From Dyella sp. EPa41 (GTDB taxonomy: Bacteria; Pseudomonadota; Gammaproteobacteria; Xanthomonadales; Rhodanobacteraceae): a stretch of 64,000 bases of DNA. This document shows, piece by piece, positions 17,674-28,273 of the stretch. Each line of letters starts with the position of its first letter. Within the stretch, counting starts at the first letter, position 1. The position numbers and the translations under genes were made by a program. The DNA lies in NCBI RefSeq assembly GCF_016586165.1, contig NZ_BCPR01000009.1:28219-92218 (forward strand). The letters run 5' to 3'. The notes below the pieces were generated by a model. The model was not told the origin of the DNA. It did not search any database and was given only the letters and a program-made list of their open reading frames with translations.

Positions 17674-18768
17674 ATGAACGTCGCCCAAGAGTTCGATCCG
17701 CTGTACCGCGCTGCGCAATCCCTGTCTTTGGCTTCCACGACGGCCGATGCCGCCCTGGCCACCATCACCCGTACGCGTGGCTCCACGTTTCGGCGGGCCG
17801 GCGCGAGCATGCTGGTGCTGCGCGATGGCAGCCTGGTCTGCGAGCTTTCGGGCGGCTGTCCCCAGCGGGACATCGTATGGCGTGCGCAACAGGTGATGGA
17901 ACGCGGCGAGGCGCAGCTCGTGTCCTATGGGCGCGATGCGAACTACGACGTCATGCTGGAAACGGGCTGCGGCGGCGAACTCGACGTGTTGATCGAACCC
18001 CTGCGCGCCAAGCGCGATCTACGGTTCCTGCACGCGATGGCCGACCTGCGCGCGCGGCGCCGGCCCGGCGCGCTCGCCACGGTCTACGCGGTGGACGGAC
18101 AGCCACTTTCGCCCCGGCCGTGGCGCATCGTGCAGGGCCAGGGCGTGGCCTGGAGCGACATCGACGACGATGCCTTGCGCGTGCAGGTCGAGGCCGTGCT
18201 GCCTTCGTTCCAGGCGGGCACGGCGGCGACATCTGTCCGGGTAATAAGCGGCGGCAGCGATTACGACGTGCTCGTCGAGCCCTTGCGGCCCTCGCAGGCC
18301 GTGGTGGTGATCGGCGACGGTATCGGGGCGCGCATGCTGGCCGAATTGTCGGTGCAGCTGGGCTGGCACACGACCCTGGTGGACCCCGCGCGGGCGGGTG
18401 ACGATGTCGTGGGCGGCATCCGTTGCGTCGCGGCCACCGCGCGAGCCCTGGCCACGCAGGTCATGCTCGATGCGATGACTTCGGCGGTGCTGATGACGCA
18501 TCGCCTGGAGCGCGATCTCGACTACCTCGCCGCGCTGCTCGACAGCCCCGTGAGTTACATCGGCGTGATCGGCTCGCGCCGGCGCGCAGCGCAGATCACC
18601 GCCGCGCTGGCGCGGGCCGATGAACGGCTGCACGTTCCCGCGGGGCTGGACGTGGGCTCGGAAACGCCGCAGGAGATCGCGCTGGCCGTGGCTGCGGAAA
18701 TCCTCGCCCTGCGCAATGGCAAGGAAGGCGGGCTGTTGTCGCGGTCCCGCGCGCCCATCCACGCATGA
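17674..18768 (+). CDS. XdhC family molybdenum-enzyme maturation protein
   Basis: A 364-aa protein of the XdhC/CoxI family, which binds the molybdenum cofactor and helps sulfurate and insert it into xanthine-dehydrogenase-type enzymes. The N-terminal XdhC/CoxI domain shows RGSTFRRAGASMLV and LSGGCPQRDIV, and the GCGGELDVLIEPL motif is clear. The C-terminal Rossmann part begins VVVIGDGIGARMLAEL and contains YIGVIGSRRR. It is divergent from the iorAB-cytochrome operon and overlaps mocA by ATGA. Serving the adjacent enzyme is the natural inference. Confidence 0.92.
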   Translation: MNVAQEFDPLYRAAQSLSLASTTADAALATITRTRGSTFRRAGASMLVLRDGSLVCELSGGCPQRDIVWRAQQVMERGEAQLVSYGRDANYDVMLETGCGGELDVLIEPLRAKRDLRFLHAMADLRARRRPGALATVYAVDGQPLSPRPWRIVQGQGVAWSDIDDDALRVQVEAVLPSFQAGTAATSVRVISGGSDYDVLVEPLRPSQAVVVIGDGIGARMLAELSVQLGWHTTLVDPARAGDDVVGGIRCVAATARALATQVMLDAMTSAVLMTHRLERDLDYLAALLDSPVSYIGVIGSRRRAAQITAALARADERLHVPAGLDVGSETPQEIALAVAAEILALRNGKEGGLLSRSRAPIHA

Positions 18769-19388
18769 TGTCTTCTCGCGCCAGCGTCGGTGCGGTGCTG
18801 CTGGCGGCAGGTGCCGCCAGCCGGTTCGGCTCGCCCAAGCAGTTGCTGGTGATCGACGGCGAGCCCATGGTGCGCCGCGCGGCCAGGGCCGCACTCGCGG
18901 CCGGGCTGTCGCCGGTGATCGTGGTCACCGGCGCCCATCACGGCGCCGTGGCCGCGAGCCTGGATGGTTTGGACGTCCATCAGGTCGAGCATGGCGACTG
19001 GGCCAGCGGCATGGGCGGATCGCTGGCCGCCGGCGTCCGGACGCTGCTGGAGCAGGCGCCCGCGGTGGCCTCCCTGATGGTGCTGCTCGCCGACCAGCCG
19101 TCGCTCGGTGCGGCAGAACTGACCGGGATGCTGCAAGCGCATGCCCGCCACCCGGAGCGCATCCTCGCTGCGCGCCATGGCGCGCAGCTGGGTCCGCCGT
19201 GCCTGTTCCCGCGCAGCTGGGCCGGCGAACTCGCTACGCTCCGCGGGGCGCACGGCGCGCGCTCGCTGCTGGAGAAGTACGCCGGACGTGTCGACGCCCA
19301 CGATCTGCCCGCGGCCGCTTTCGACATCGATACGCCGGCCGATCACGCTGCGTGGCTGGCCCTGCGCCACGACCCACGGCATCGATGA
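18765..19388 (+). CDS. MocA-like molybdenum cofactor nucleotidyltransferase
   Basis: A 207-aa NTP-transferase. GAVLLAAGAASRFGSPKQLL near the N-terminus is the nucleotide-binding loop of the MobA/MocA group, and LLADQPSL (around residue 104) has the metal-binding Asp. MocA transfers CMP from CTP to molybdopterin, making the MCD form used by many bacterial xanthine oxidase family enzymes. ATG 18765 overlaps the xdhC stop; a second ATG three bases on is equally possible. Its pairing with XdhC beside iorAB supports the cytidylyltransferase reading over MobA (GMP transfer). Confidence 0.88.
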   Translation: MMSSRASVGAVLLAAGAASRFGSPKQLLVIDGEPMVRRAARAALAAGLSPVIVVTGAHHGAVAASLDGLDVHQVEHGDWASGMGGSLAAGVRTLLEQAPAVASLMVLLADQPSLGAAELTGMLQAHARHPERILAARHGAQLGPPCLFPRSWAGELATLRGAHGARSLLEKYAGRVDAHDLPAAAFDIDTPADHAAWLALRHDPRHR

Positions 19389-19421
19389 CTTCGCTCCGCC
19401 TGCCTGCGGGCGGCCGGCCGC

Positions 19422-20852
19422 TCAGTGCAGGCCGACGGTTCCGTGCATCGCCGTGAAGATCTTCTGCGTGTCGTAGCCGATGCCGTTCTTGAAGACCAGG
19501 GGCATGTGTTCCAACGCGCTGGCGTCCTTGAGCGGATCACCGTCGACCACGGCGATGTCGGCGCGCTTGCCGACGGCCAGCGTGCCGACCTCCTTGTCGC
19601 GACCCAGGTACCTGGCGCCATTGAAGGTGGCGATCTTGATCGCCTGCTCGAAGCTGAAGCCCGCTTCCACCAGCAGTTCGACCTCGCGCTTGGAAGAGAA
19701 GCCCGGCACCACGCCGCCGAAACCGGTCGGATCGGTACCGGCGAGCAGCAGGCCACCGGCGTCGGCGTATTGCTTTTCCAGGCGGGACAGCTTGGCGTAG
19801 ATCTCCGGCGTGAATCGTCCCTTGTTCGTCTGCACCTTGTTCCAGCTGTCCTCGTACTGCGCGCGCACTTCGGGCAGCATCAGGTCCAGCGCGCCCTGCG
19901 GCGCCTTCGGGCGACCGGTGACGAAGGTCTCGAACACGGTCAGCGTGGAAGTCAGCGCCACATGGTGGTCGATCATCCGCTTGATCAGTGCCTTCACCTC
20001 GGGGGAACCGGGATCCAGCGTGGCGAATGATTGCGCGACGTCGGCGCCGCGGGGGCAGGCGTCGGGCTGCTTGTCCTTGACGAAATCGGTGGAGACGAAG
20101 AAGCCGTGCTCCAGGTTGTCGATGCCCATGTCCACCGCTTCGCGGTAGGTCACCGAGCACAGGTGCGCGGTGACCTTGGCGTTGCGCCGGTGCGCCACTT
20201 CGATCACCCGCTGCAGCTCCGCACGCGTGATCTGCATGTAGGCCTTGTAGGAGGTGACGCCTTCGTCGGCCCAGTAGTTGACGGTGCGTTCCGCATCGTC
20301 CACGCCGCTGAGCGAATGCACGGCGGGTATCGGCAGGCCCGGGCCGTTGAGGTACGGGCCGGTCACGTCCATGTCGGGGCCGATGGCGTCGCCGTGCGCA
20401 ATCGCGTCGCGCACGTTGAGGTCGGCGTACGGCATCATCGAACCGGCCGTTCGCATCGTGGTGGTGCCGCCGGCGAGATACAGCCGCGGGAAGCTGTAGC
20501 TCATCTCGTTGTACTCCACGCCGCCGGCCGGATAGAACATGTGTTCGTGCACCATCACGAAGCCGGGCAGCAGGGTCTTGCCCTTCGCGTCGATGATGGT
20601 GGCGCCGTCGGGAATCTTCACGCGGCTGTCCTTGTCCAGCGCGACGATGCGGCCCTGGTCGATCAGCAGCGTCTGTCCCGTCTTCGCCTTGCCGCCGGTG
20701 CCGTCGACGACGGTGGCGTGGGTGAAGGCGATGACGGGTTGCGGGTACGCGACGAAGTCGCTGTTGCCTGCAGGCTTGTCGGCGGCGAAGGCCGCGGTCG
20801 ACGTCAACAAGCCGGCCAGTACCGCCGCGCGTAGCGATCGCTGCCATGCCAT
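19422..20852 (-). CDS. Secreted amidohydrolase (imidazolonepropionase-like)
   Basis: A 476-aa metal-dependent hydrolase with a signal peptide (SLRAAVLAGLLTSTAAFAAD). The HxH metal motif is His102/His104 (VMVHEHMF). Further likely ligands are the Lys in TSYKAYM, His in VTAHLCS, His in LEHGFF, and Asp in LAGTDPTG. The C-terminal ARYLGRDKEVGTLAVGKRAD is the usual end of the family. Related exported enzymes include Xaa-Pro and Xaa-Arg dipeptidases, so a peptidase role is possible. It is the last gene of a minus-strand run and converges on mocA. The start at 20852 follows a GGGGG-rich ribosome site. Confidence 0.88.
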   Translation of the reverse strand: MAWQRSLRAAVLAGLLTSTAAFAADKPAGNSDFVAYPQPVIAFTHATVVDGTGGKAKTGQTLLIDQGRIVALDKDSRVKIPDGATIIDAKGKTLLPGFVMVHEHMFYPAGGVEYNEMSYSFPRLYLAGGTTTMRTAGSMMPYADLNVRDAIAHGDAIGPDMDVTGPYLNGPGLPIPAVHSLSGVDDAERTVNYWADEGVTSYKAYMQITRAELQRVIEVAHRRNAKVTAHLCSVTYREAVDMGIDNLEHGFFVSTDFVKDKQPDACPRGADVAQSFATLDPGSPEVKALIKRMIDHHVALTSTLTVFETFVTGRPKAPQGALDLMLPEVRAQYEDSWNKVQTNKGRFTPEIYAKLSRLEKQYADAGGLLLAGTDPTGFGGVVPGFSSKREVELLVEAGFSFEQAIKIATFNGARYLGRDKEVGTLAVGKRADIAVVDGDPLKDASALEHMPLVFKNGIGYDTQKIFTAMHGTVGLH

Positions 20853-20910
20853 GGTGTTCCCCCACCGATGAAGTGGGATGCATCCTAGCAAAGGCGCCAG
20901 GCGCGGTGGC

Positions 20911-22203
20911 TCAACCCGCTTCGAGCAGGGCCACCGTGCCCTGGCCACCATCGGCGCAGATGCTGACGATGGCGCGCGTGCCGGGCGGCATCACGGCGAG
21001 TTCCTTCACCGCCTGGCTGAGAATGCGTGCACCCGTCGCGCCGAACGGATGGCCAATGGCAAGGCTGCCGCCGTTGGGATTCATCAGGTCGCGCGGGAAC
21101 GCACCGAACTCACGGTCGACGCCCGCCTTGTGGGTAAGGAACTCGCGGCTCTGCAGCGCGGCGATATGCGAAAGCACCTGCGCGGCGAACGCCTCGTGGA
21201 TTTCCCACAGACCGATGTCCTGGTAACCCAGCCCGTGGCGCGCCAGCAGTCGCGGGATCGCATAGGCCGGCGCCATCAGCAGCCCTTCGGTGCGGAAATC
21301 GACGGCGGCGATCTCCCAGTCAACCAGCTTCACGCGCGGCACATGGCCGGGCAGGCGGCCGAGTCCGCGCTCGGTCGCCACCCACAGGCTGGCGGCGCCA
21401 TCGGTCAGTGGCGAGGAGTTGCCCGCGGTGAGCGTGCCCTGGCCGCTGGTGCGATCGAACGCCGGTGGAAGCTTGGCAAGCTTTTCCAACGAGGTATCCG
21501 CGCGCGGAATGCTGTCGCGACGGAACTCGCCGATGGGAATCACCAGGTCATCGAAGAAACCCTTGTTCCATGCGTCCACGGCGTGGCGATGGCTGTCGTA
21601 GGCGATCTGGTCCTGGTCGTCGCGCCTGAGGTGCCATTCCTTCGCGGTGATCTCCGTGTGCTCGCCCATGCTCAGGCCGCTGGTGCGGTTGACGATGCCG
21701 GGGATGTAGAGACTGATGTCGCCCAGTTTCAGCGACAACGCATGCGATACCTTCTCGCCGACCGAGCGTGCCTTCTGGAAGCGGCGAATCCAGTCCGACA
21801 GCCGCTGGTTGAGCCCAAGCTGGATGCGGCTCAGGCTGTCCACGCCACCGACCAGCGCCAGCTGCATGCTGTCGTCGTCGAGCATGCCGGCGGCCTCGAT
21901 CATGCCGATCATGCTGGTGGAACAGGCCATCACGGTGGAGAAGGCCGGAATGGTGGCGGGCGCCCCCGCATCCATCAGCACTTCGCGCGCGAGATTGCTC
22001 CAGGTGAGATTGGGCACCACCGTGCCCCACACGGCGACATCGGGCGTCTTGCCTCCGGGCAGGCTGTCCAGCATGTGGCGCACCACCGGCACGGAAAGCG
22101 CGATGGCGTCGTAGCTGGCCAACGCGCCATCCACCTTGGAAAAAGGCGTGCGCACGCCCGCCGCGAGCCACACCGGGTGGCGATAGCGCGAATGGAGAGT
22201 CAT
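20911..22203 (-). CDS. FadI-like acetyl-CoA C-acyltransferase (thiolase)
   Basis: A 430-aa thiolase. The acyl-accepting Cys94 is in VMACSTSM, HEAFAAQ holds the active-site His in the FadI/trifunctional-protein style (most biosynthetic thiolases have NEAFA), and GHPFGATGAR plus the final Cys in SICADGGQG complete the site. It probably cleaves 3-ketoacyl-CoA in fatty acid degradation, although no partner hydratase/dehydrogenase gene is beside it. The AGGAAG site before ATG 22203 sets the start. It lies 32 bases after msrB on the same strand. Confidence 0.92.
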   Translation of the reverse strand: MTLHSRYRHPVWLAAGVRTPFSKVDGALASYDAIALSVPVVRHMLDSLPGGKTPDVAVWGTVVPNLTWSNLAREVLMDAGAPATIPAFSTVMACSTSMIGMIEAAGMLDDDSMQLALVGGVDSLSRIQLGLNQRLSDWIRRFQKARSVGEKVSHALSLKLGDISLYIPGIVNRTSGLSMGEHTEITAKEWHLRRDDQDQIAYDSHRHAVDAWNKGFFDDLVIPIGEFRRDSIPRADTSLEKLAKLPPAFDRTSGQGTLTAGNSSPLTDGAASLWVATERGLGRLPGHVPRVKLVDWEIAAVDFRTEGLLMAPAYAIPRLLARHGLGYQDIGLWEIHEAFAAQVLSHIAALQSREFLTHKAGVDREFGAFPRDLMNPNGGSLAIGHPFGATGARILSQAVKELAVMPPGTRAIVSICADGGQGTVALLEAG

Positions 22204-22235
22204 GAAAGGCTTCCTGCTCGAGGATGGATGGTCGA

Positions 22236-22724
22236 TTAGGCCGAGGCGAGACGCCAGGGCGCGCCTTCGGGAGCGCCGCGTCCCAGCTTGTCGGGCAAGG
22301 GGTCGGTTTCGGCCACGAATTCGAGCGAGACCGAATTGATGCAGTAGCGCTGGTGGGTCGGCGGCGGGCCGTCGTCGAACACGTGCCCCTGGTGGCTGCC
22401 GCAACGCGCGCAGCGGATTTCCGTGCGCACCATGCCGTAGCTGGTGTCGCGCACGTAGGTCAGGTGGTGCTCGTCGAACGGCGTGGTGAAGCTCGGCCAG
22501 CCGGTGCGGCTGTCGAACTTGTCGCCGGCCAGGAACAGGGGCAATCCGCACAGGCGGCAGCAATACACGCCGGCGCGCTTCTCCGTCAGCAGCACGCCGC
22601 AGAACGGTGATTCGGTACCGTGGGCGAGCAGTACGTCGCGCTCGCCGGCGGTGAGCGTGGCGGCAAGCTGGTCGAACTGCAGCGGAGACGGCGGCGAGAG
22701 GTCGAACGGGGCAGGTGCACTCAC
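22236..22724 (-). CDS. msrB: Peptide-methionine (R)-S-oxide reductase MsrB
   Basis: A 162-aa enzyme reducing methionine R-sulfoxide in proteins. Catalytic Cys128 is in QRYCINS, and a structural zinc is bound by Cys56, Cys59, Cys105 and Cys108. TGWPSF and HVFDDGP are family signatures. It has no signal peptide, so it is cytoplasmic. It sits between the DksA-like gene and the thiolase in a same-strand run. Confidence 0.96.
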   Translation of the reverse strand: MSAPAPFDLSPPSPLQFDQLAATLTAGERDVLLAHGTESPFCGVLLTEKRAGVYCCRLCGLPLFLAGDKFDSRTGWPSFTTPFDEHHLTYVRDTSYGMVRTEIRCARCGSHQGHVFDDGPPPTHQRYCINSVSLEFVAETDPLPDKLGRGAPEGAPWRLASA

Positions 22725-22809
22725 GACAAATGCTCCTCGGCGATCCAGGGTGGGGTACGCCGGCAGGTCGCCGGCGGCTCGCCCCTAGATCGTGGCATAC
22801 GGCGTGGAA

Positions 22810-23190
22810 TCAAGGCTGGCGGCGCTCGCCGGCGCGCTCCTCGTCGATGGTGAAGATCGCCTCGGGCGTCGCTTCCAGCCGCGCCTGCGGGATCGGCTTG
22901 CCACTGAGGTCGGAGTAGCCATAGGTACCGTCGTCGATCTTCCGCAGGGCGCGCTCGATATGGTCGATGCGCTGGGCATCCGTATCGCGCTGCGCCTGGC
23001 GCACTTCCTCCTGCGCCGAATCCTGGGCTTCGTCTTCGAACTCCATGGCTTCGTCGCCATGCTCTTCCTCGAAGGAACGGCGATGGGCATTGGAGGACAG
23101 CTCGCCGCCCAGCACCTGCTGCCGCAAGGCCTCCAGCCGCTGGCGCTGCTTGGCGATGAACTCCGGGCTCAGGTGGGCGTCGGCGGGCAT
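22810..23190 (-). CDS. TraR/DksA-family protein lacking zinc-finger cysteines
   Basis: A 126-aa protein with a long acidic coiled coil (about residues 8-87) followed by a C-terminal DksA-type region, DDGTYGYSDLSGKPIPQARL. In zinc-bearing relatives four Cys bind one zinc; here the equivalent positions are Ser93, Ser96, Thr114 and Glu117, and the protein has no Cys at all. DksA proteins enter the RNA polymerase secondary channel and act with ppGpp. Cys-poor relatives such as Pseudomonas DksA2 work under zinc limitation or oxidative conditions. The neighbour msrB, an oxidative repair gene, fits that idea, but the function here is inferred. Confidence 0.85.
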   Translation of the reverse strand: MPADAHLSPEFIAKQRQRLEALRQQVLGGELSSNAHRRSFEEEHGDEAMEFEDEAQDSAQEEVRQAQRDTDAQRIDHIERALRKIDDGTYGYSDLSGKPIPQARLEATPEAIFTIDEERAGERRQP

Positions 23191-23277
23191 GGGTATCTCC
23201 GGGAGGGAAAGGTGTGCGCCTAGCTATGGCATAGCCGCCGTTTCAACCCGGTGAAGGGCGGGGCCACCATGGAGGGT

Positions 23278-23302
23278 GGCGCGCACCCGGCGGATGCGCG
23301 CC
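23278..23302 (-). terminator. Hairpin just beyond the TonB receptor stop
   Basis: GGCGCGCA and TGCGCGCC form a perfect 8-bp stem, 8 bases after the receptor stop codon. A second small hairpin (GCCACC/GGTGGC) follows at 23263-23280. No T-tract is present. Confidence 0.35.
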
Positions 23303-23309
23303 GCTCCGG

Positions 23310-25748
<2,439 letters not shown>

Positions 25749-26137
25749 GTTTTTAGGTATCCCACGTGATTGATGCGGTGCAACAATGGGCAGGCTATAC
25801 GCCATGTGACGACCGCGTCAATAGCGGTATAGACGTCCAAACATGTCCAATGACGAATGGTTTCAGGCTCATAACGCATCGTCATGACGCGACGACCCGT
25901 CAGGGCCTTGACGGCGGCCGGGCGGAGCGGGGACTGGGGAAGGGGCGGTGCCAGCCATCAGGCGACGTGCCCGGCGGCCGCGTCAAGTGCTATCGGTCGC
26001 CCCGCGGGCCCGGGAGCGGCCTTCACGCGGCATTGATGCGCGGCTGAACGACCTTATGTGTGGCGAGGGTTCCGGATGACGATGGCCGATCAGGTCGTCG
26101 TCCTTCCGGCTAAGTGGATTTTTCTGGACAGGATCAT
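25749..26137. other. Divergent region between TonB receptor and EF-G genes
   Basis: This 389-base stretch contains the receptor promoter at 25794-25821 and the leader of the EF-G gene. Two short start-stop reading frames occur around 26056-26080, but nothing supports their translation. No RNA gene or riboswitch is recognised. Confidence 0.45.
25794..25821 (-). promoter_or_regulatory. Sigma70-type promoter of the TonB receptor gene
   Basis: On the minus strand TTGACG (-35, 25816-25821) and TATAGC (-10, 25794-25799) are separated by 16 bases. The start codon is about 40 bases downstream of the predicted start site. Confidence 0.5.
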
Positions 26138-28267
26138 ATGGCTCGGCACAAAGCGCTTCGGCTGTACCGCAACATCGGCATCATCGCCCACATCGACGCC
26201 GGCAAGACCACCACGACCGAGCGCATCCTCTATTACACGGGTAAAAAGCACCAGATCATCGACGTGCACGACACCAAGGAGGGCAAGGGCTCGACCACGA
26301 CGGACTACCTGGAGCAGGAGCGCAAGCGCGGCATCACCATCCAGTCCGCGGCCGTGTCCACGGAGTGGAAGGGCCATCAGATCAACCTGATCGATACGCC
26401 CGGTCACGTGGATTTCACCATCGAGGTGAACCGCAGCCTGCGCGTCCTCGACGGCGCCGTGGTGGTGTTCGACGGCGTGGCCGGCGTGGAGCCGCAGACG
26501 GAGACCAACTGGCGCCTCGCCGACCAGTACAACGTGCCGCGCCTGTGCTACGTCAACAAAATGGATCGCATCGGGGCGAATTTCGACCATTGCGTGAAGG
26601 GCATCCGCGAGCGCCTCGGCGCCAACGTGCTGCTGTGCCAGGTGCCGTTGGGTTCGCATGACGAATTCATCGGCATGGTCGACCTCGTGGCCGGCGTGGG
26701 CTATCTGTGGCAGGGCGACGACAAGGACAGCACGTGGGAAACCGTGCCGCTCGAGGAGATTCCCGGCCGGGTCAAGTTCTCCGCCGCCGCCGACCAGGCG
26801 TGGATCGCCGACTTGCCGAAGCTGCGCGAAGAAACCCTGGAGCGCGCGTTGTCGATGGACGACGCGGCGTTCGAAAAGCTGATCGAAACCGGCGAATTCG
26901 ACATGGAGACGCTGAAGGCATGCATCCGCAAGGGCTGTGTGTCGGGCAAGCTCGTGCCGGTGTTCTGCGGTTCGTCCTATCGCAACAAGGGCGTGCAGCA
27001 GCTGCTGGACGCCGTGGTGGATTACCTGCCCTTCCCGGGCGAGAACGGCGGCATCGCGCTGGTGGACGAAAACGGCCACGTGGTGGGCGAGCAGGGCGTC
27101 ATCGACGACGCGCCGGCCCGCGTGCTCGCCTTCAAGGTGATCAACGATCCGTTCGGCACGCTGACCTTCTGCCGCATCTATTCGGGCGTGATCAAGAAGG
27201 GCGACAGCCTGCTCAACGTCACGCGCGGCAAGAAGGAGCGCATCGGCCGCATCGTCGAGGTGCAGGCCAGCGCCACGCGCGAGATCGACGAGGCGCGTGC
27301 CGGCGACATCTGCGCCTTCGTTTCCCTGAAGGAGACCGAGACCGGCGACTCGCTGTGCGACCCGGCGCATCCGGCGTTGCTCGAGCGCATGCGTTTCCCC
27401 GACCCGGTGATCAGCGTGTCGGTGGAGCCCAAGCACCGCAACGACGTCGACAAGCTCTCCGCCGCGCTCTACAAGATGGTGAAGGCCGATCCGTCGCTGC
27501 AGCTGGAAGTGGACAAGGAAACCGGCGAGACCGTGCTCAAGGGCATGGGCGAACTGCACCTGGAGGTGACCATCGACCGCATGCGCACCGAGCTCGGCGT
27601 GGATGCCAACATGGGCAAGCCCAAGGTCAGCTTCCGCGAGGCGTTCGGCAAGGCGGTGCAGCACACCTATACGCACAAGAAGCAGTCGGGTGGCTCGGGC
27701 CAGTTCGCCGAGGTGACCATGGTGTTCGAACCACTGGAGACGGGCGGTGGCGTCGTGTTCTCCGACGAGGTCGTCGGCGGGCGCATTCCGCGCGAATACA
27801 TTCCCGCGGTGGAGCACGCGGTCACGGTGGAGGCGCGCGAAGGCCAGGTGGCCGGCTACGAGGTGGTGGATTTCAAGGCGCGCCTGATCGACGGCAAGTT
27901 CCATGACGTCGACTCCTCGGCGCTCGCGTTCGAGATCGCCACCAAGCAGTGCTTCCGCGAGGCGCAGAAGCTCAGCAAGCCCAAGCTGCTGGAGCCGGTG
28001 ATGCGGCTGGAGGTGGTCACCGAGGCCGATTACCTCGGCGACGTCATCGGCGACATCAACCGCCGTCGCGGCACGGTGAGCGACCAGGGGCAGCGCGGCG
28101 CGCAGGCTTTCGTACAGGGTTTCGTGCCGCTGGCGGAGATGTTCGGTTACATCAACTTCCTGCGCTCGGCCACGCGCGGGCGCGGCACGTTCACCATGGA
28201 GTTCGACCACTACGAGGAAGTGCCCGCCAGCCTGGTCGACAAGTTGATGGACAAGGAAGCGAAGTAG
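26138..28267 (+). CDS. fusA: Elongation factor G paralogue with switch I insertion
   Basis: A 709-aa translational GTPase. AHIDAGKTT (18-26), DTPGHVDF and NKMD are the G1, G3 and G4 motifs, and domains II-V follow to the end. In the switch I region the sequence is HDTKEGKGSTTTDYLEQE; ordinary EF-G has about five fewer residues there. That insertion recalls mitochondrial EFG1 and the spd-type EF-Gs. The gene is not beside rpsL, rpsG or tuf, so it is probably a second EF-G. ATG 26138 has a GGACAGGA ribosome site. Whether it serves elongation, ribosome recycling or a stress role cannot be told. It ends 6 bases from the convergent kinase gene. Confidence 0.93.
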   Translation: MARHKALRLYRNIGIIAHIDAGKTTTTERILYYTGKKHQIIDVHDTKEGKGSTTTDYLEQERKRGITIQSAAVSTEWKGHQINLIDTPGHVDFTIEVNRSLRVLDGAVVVFDGVAGVEPQTETNWRLADQYNVPRLCYVNKMDRIGANFDHCVKGIRERLGANVLLCQVPLGSHDEFIGMVDLVAGVGYLWQGDDKDSTWETVPLEEIPGRVKFSAAADQAWIADLPKLREETLERALSMDDAAFEKLIETGEFDMETLKACIRKGCVSGKLVPVFCGSSYRNKGVQQLLDAVVDYLPFPGENGGIALVDENGHVVGEQGVIDDAPARVLAFKVINDPFGTLTFCRIYSGVIKKGDSLLNVTRGKKERIGRIVEVQASATREIDEARAGDICAFVSLKETETGDSLCDPAHPALLERMRFPDPVISVSVEPKHRNDVDKLSAALYKMVKADPSLQLEVDKETGETVLKGMGELHLEVTIDRMRTELGVDANMGKPKVSFREAFGKAVQHTYTHKKQSGGSGQFAEVTMVFEPLETGGGVVFSDEVVGGRIPREYIPAVEHAVTVEAREGQVAGYEVVDFKARLIDGKFHDVDSSALAFEIATKQCFREAQKLSKPKLLEPVMRLEVVTEADYLGDVIGDINRRRGTVSDQGQRGAQAFVQGFVPLAEMFGYINFLRSATRGRGTFTMEFDHYEEVPASLVDKLMDKEAK

Positions 28268-28273
28268 GCCTGC

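Noticed and set aside
26058..26390. Possible small gene or leader peptide before the EF-G gene
   Set aside because: It runs into the EF-G coding region in another frame and has no supporting motif.
26090..28210. A 706-codon open frame antisense to the EF-G gene
   Set aside because: Low-complexity His/Leu/Arg-rich translation; EF-G motifs on the other strand are complete.
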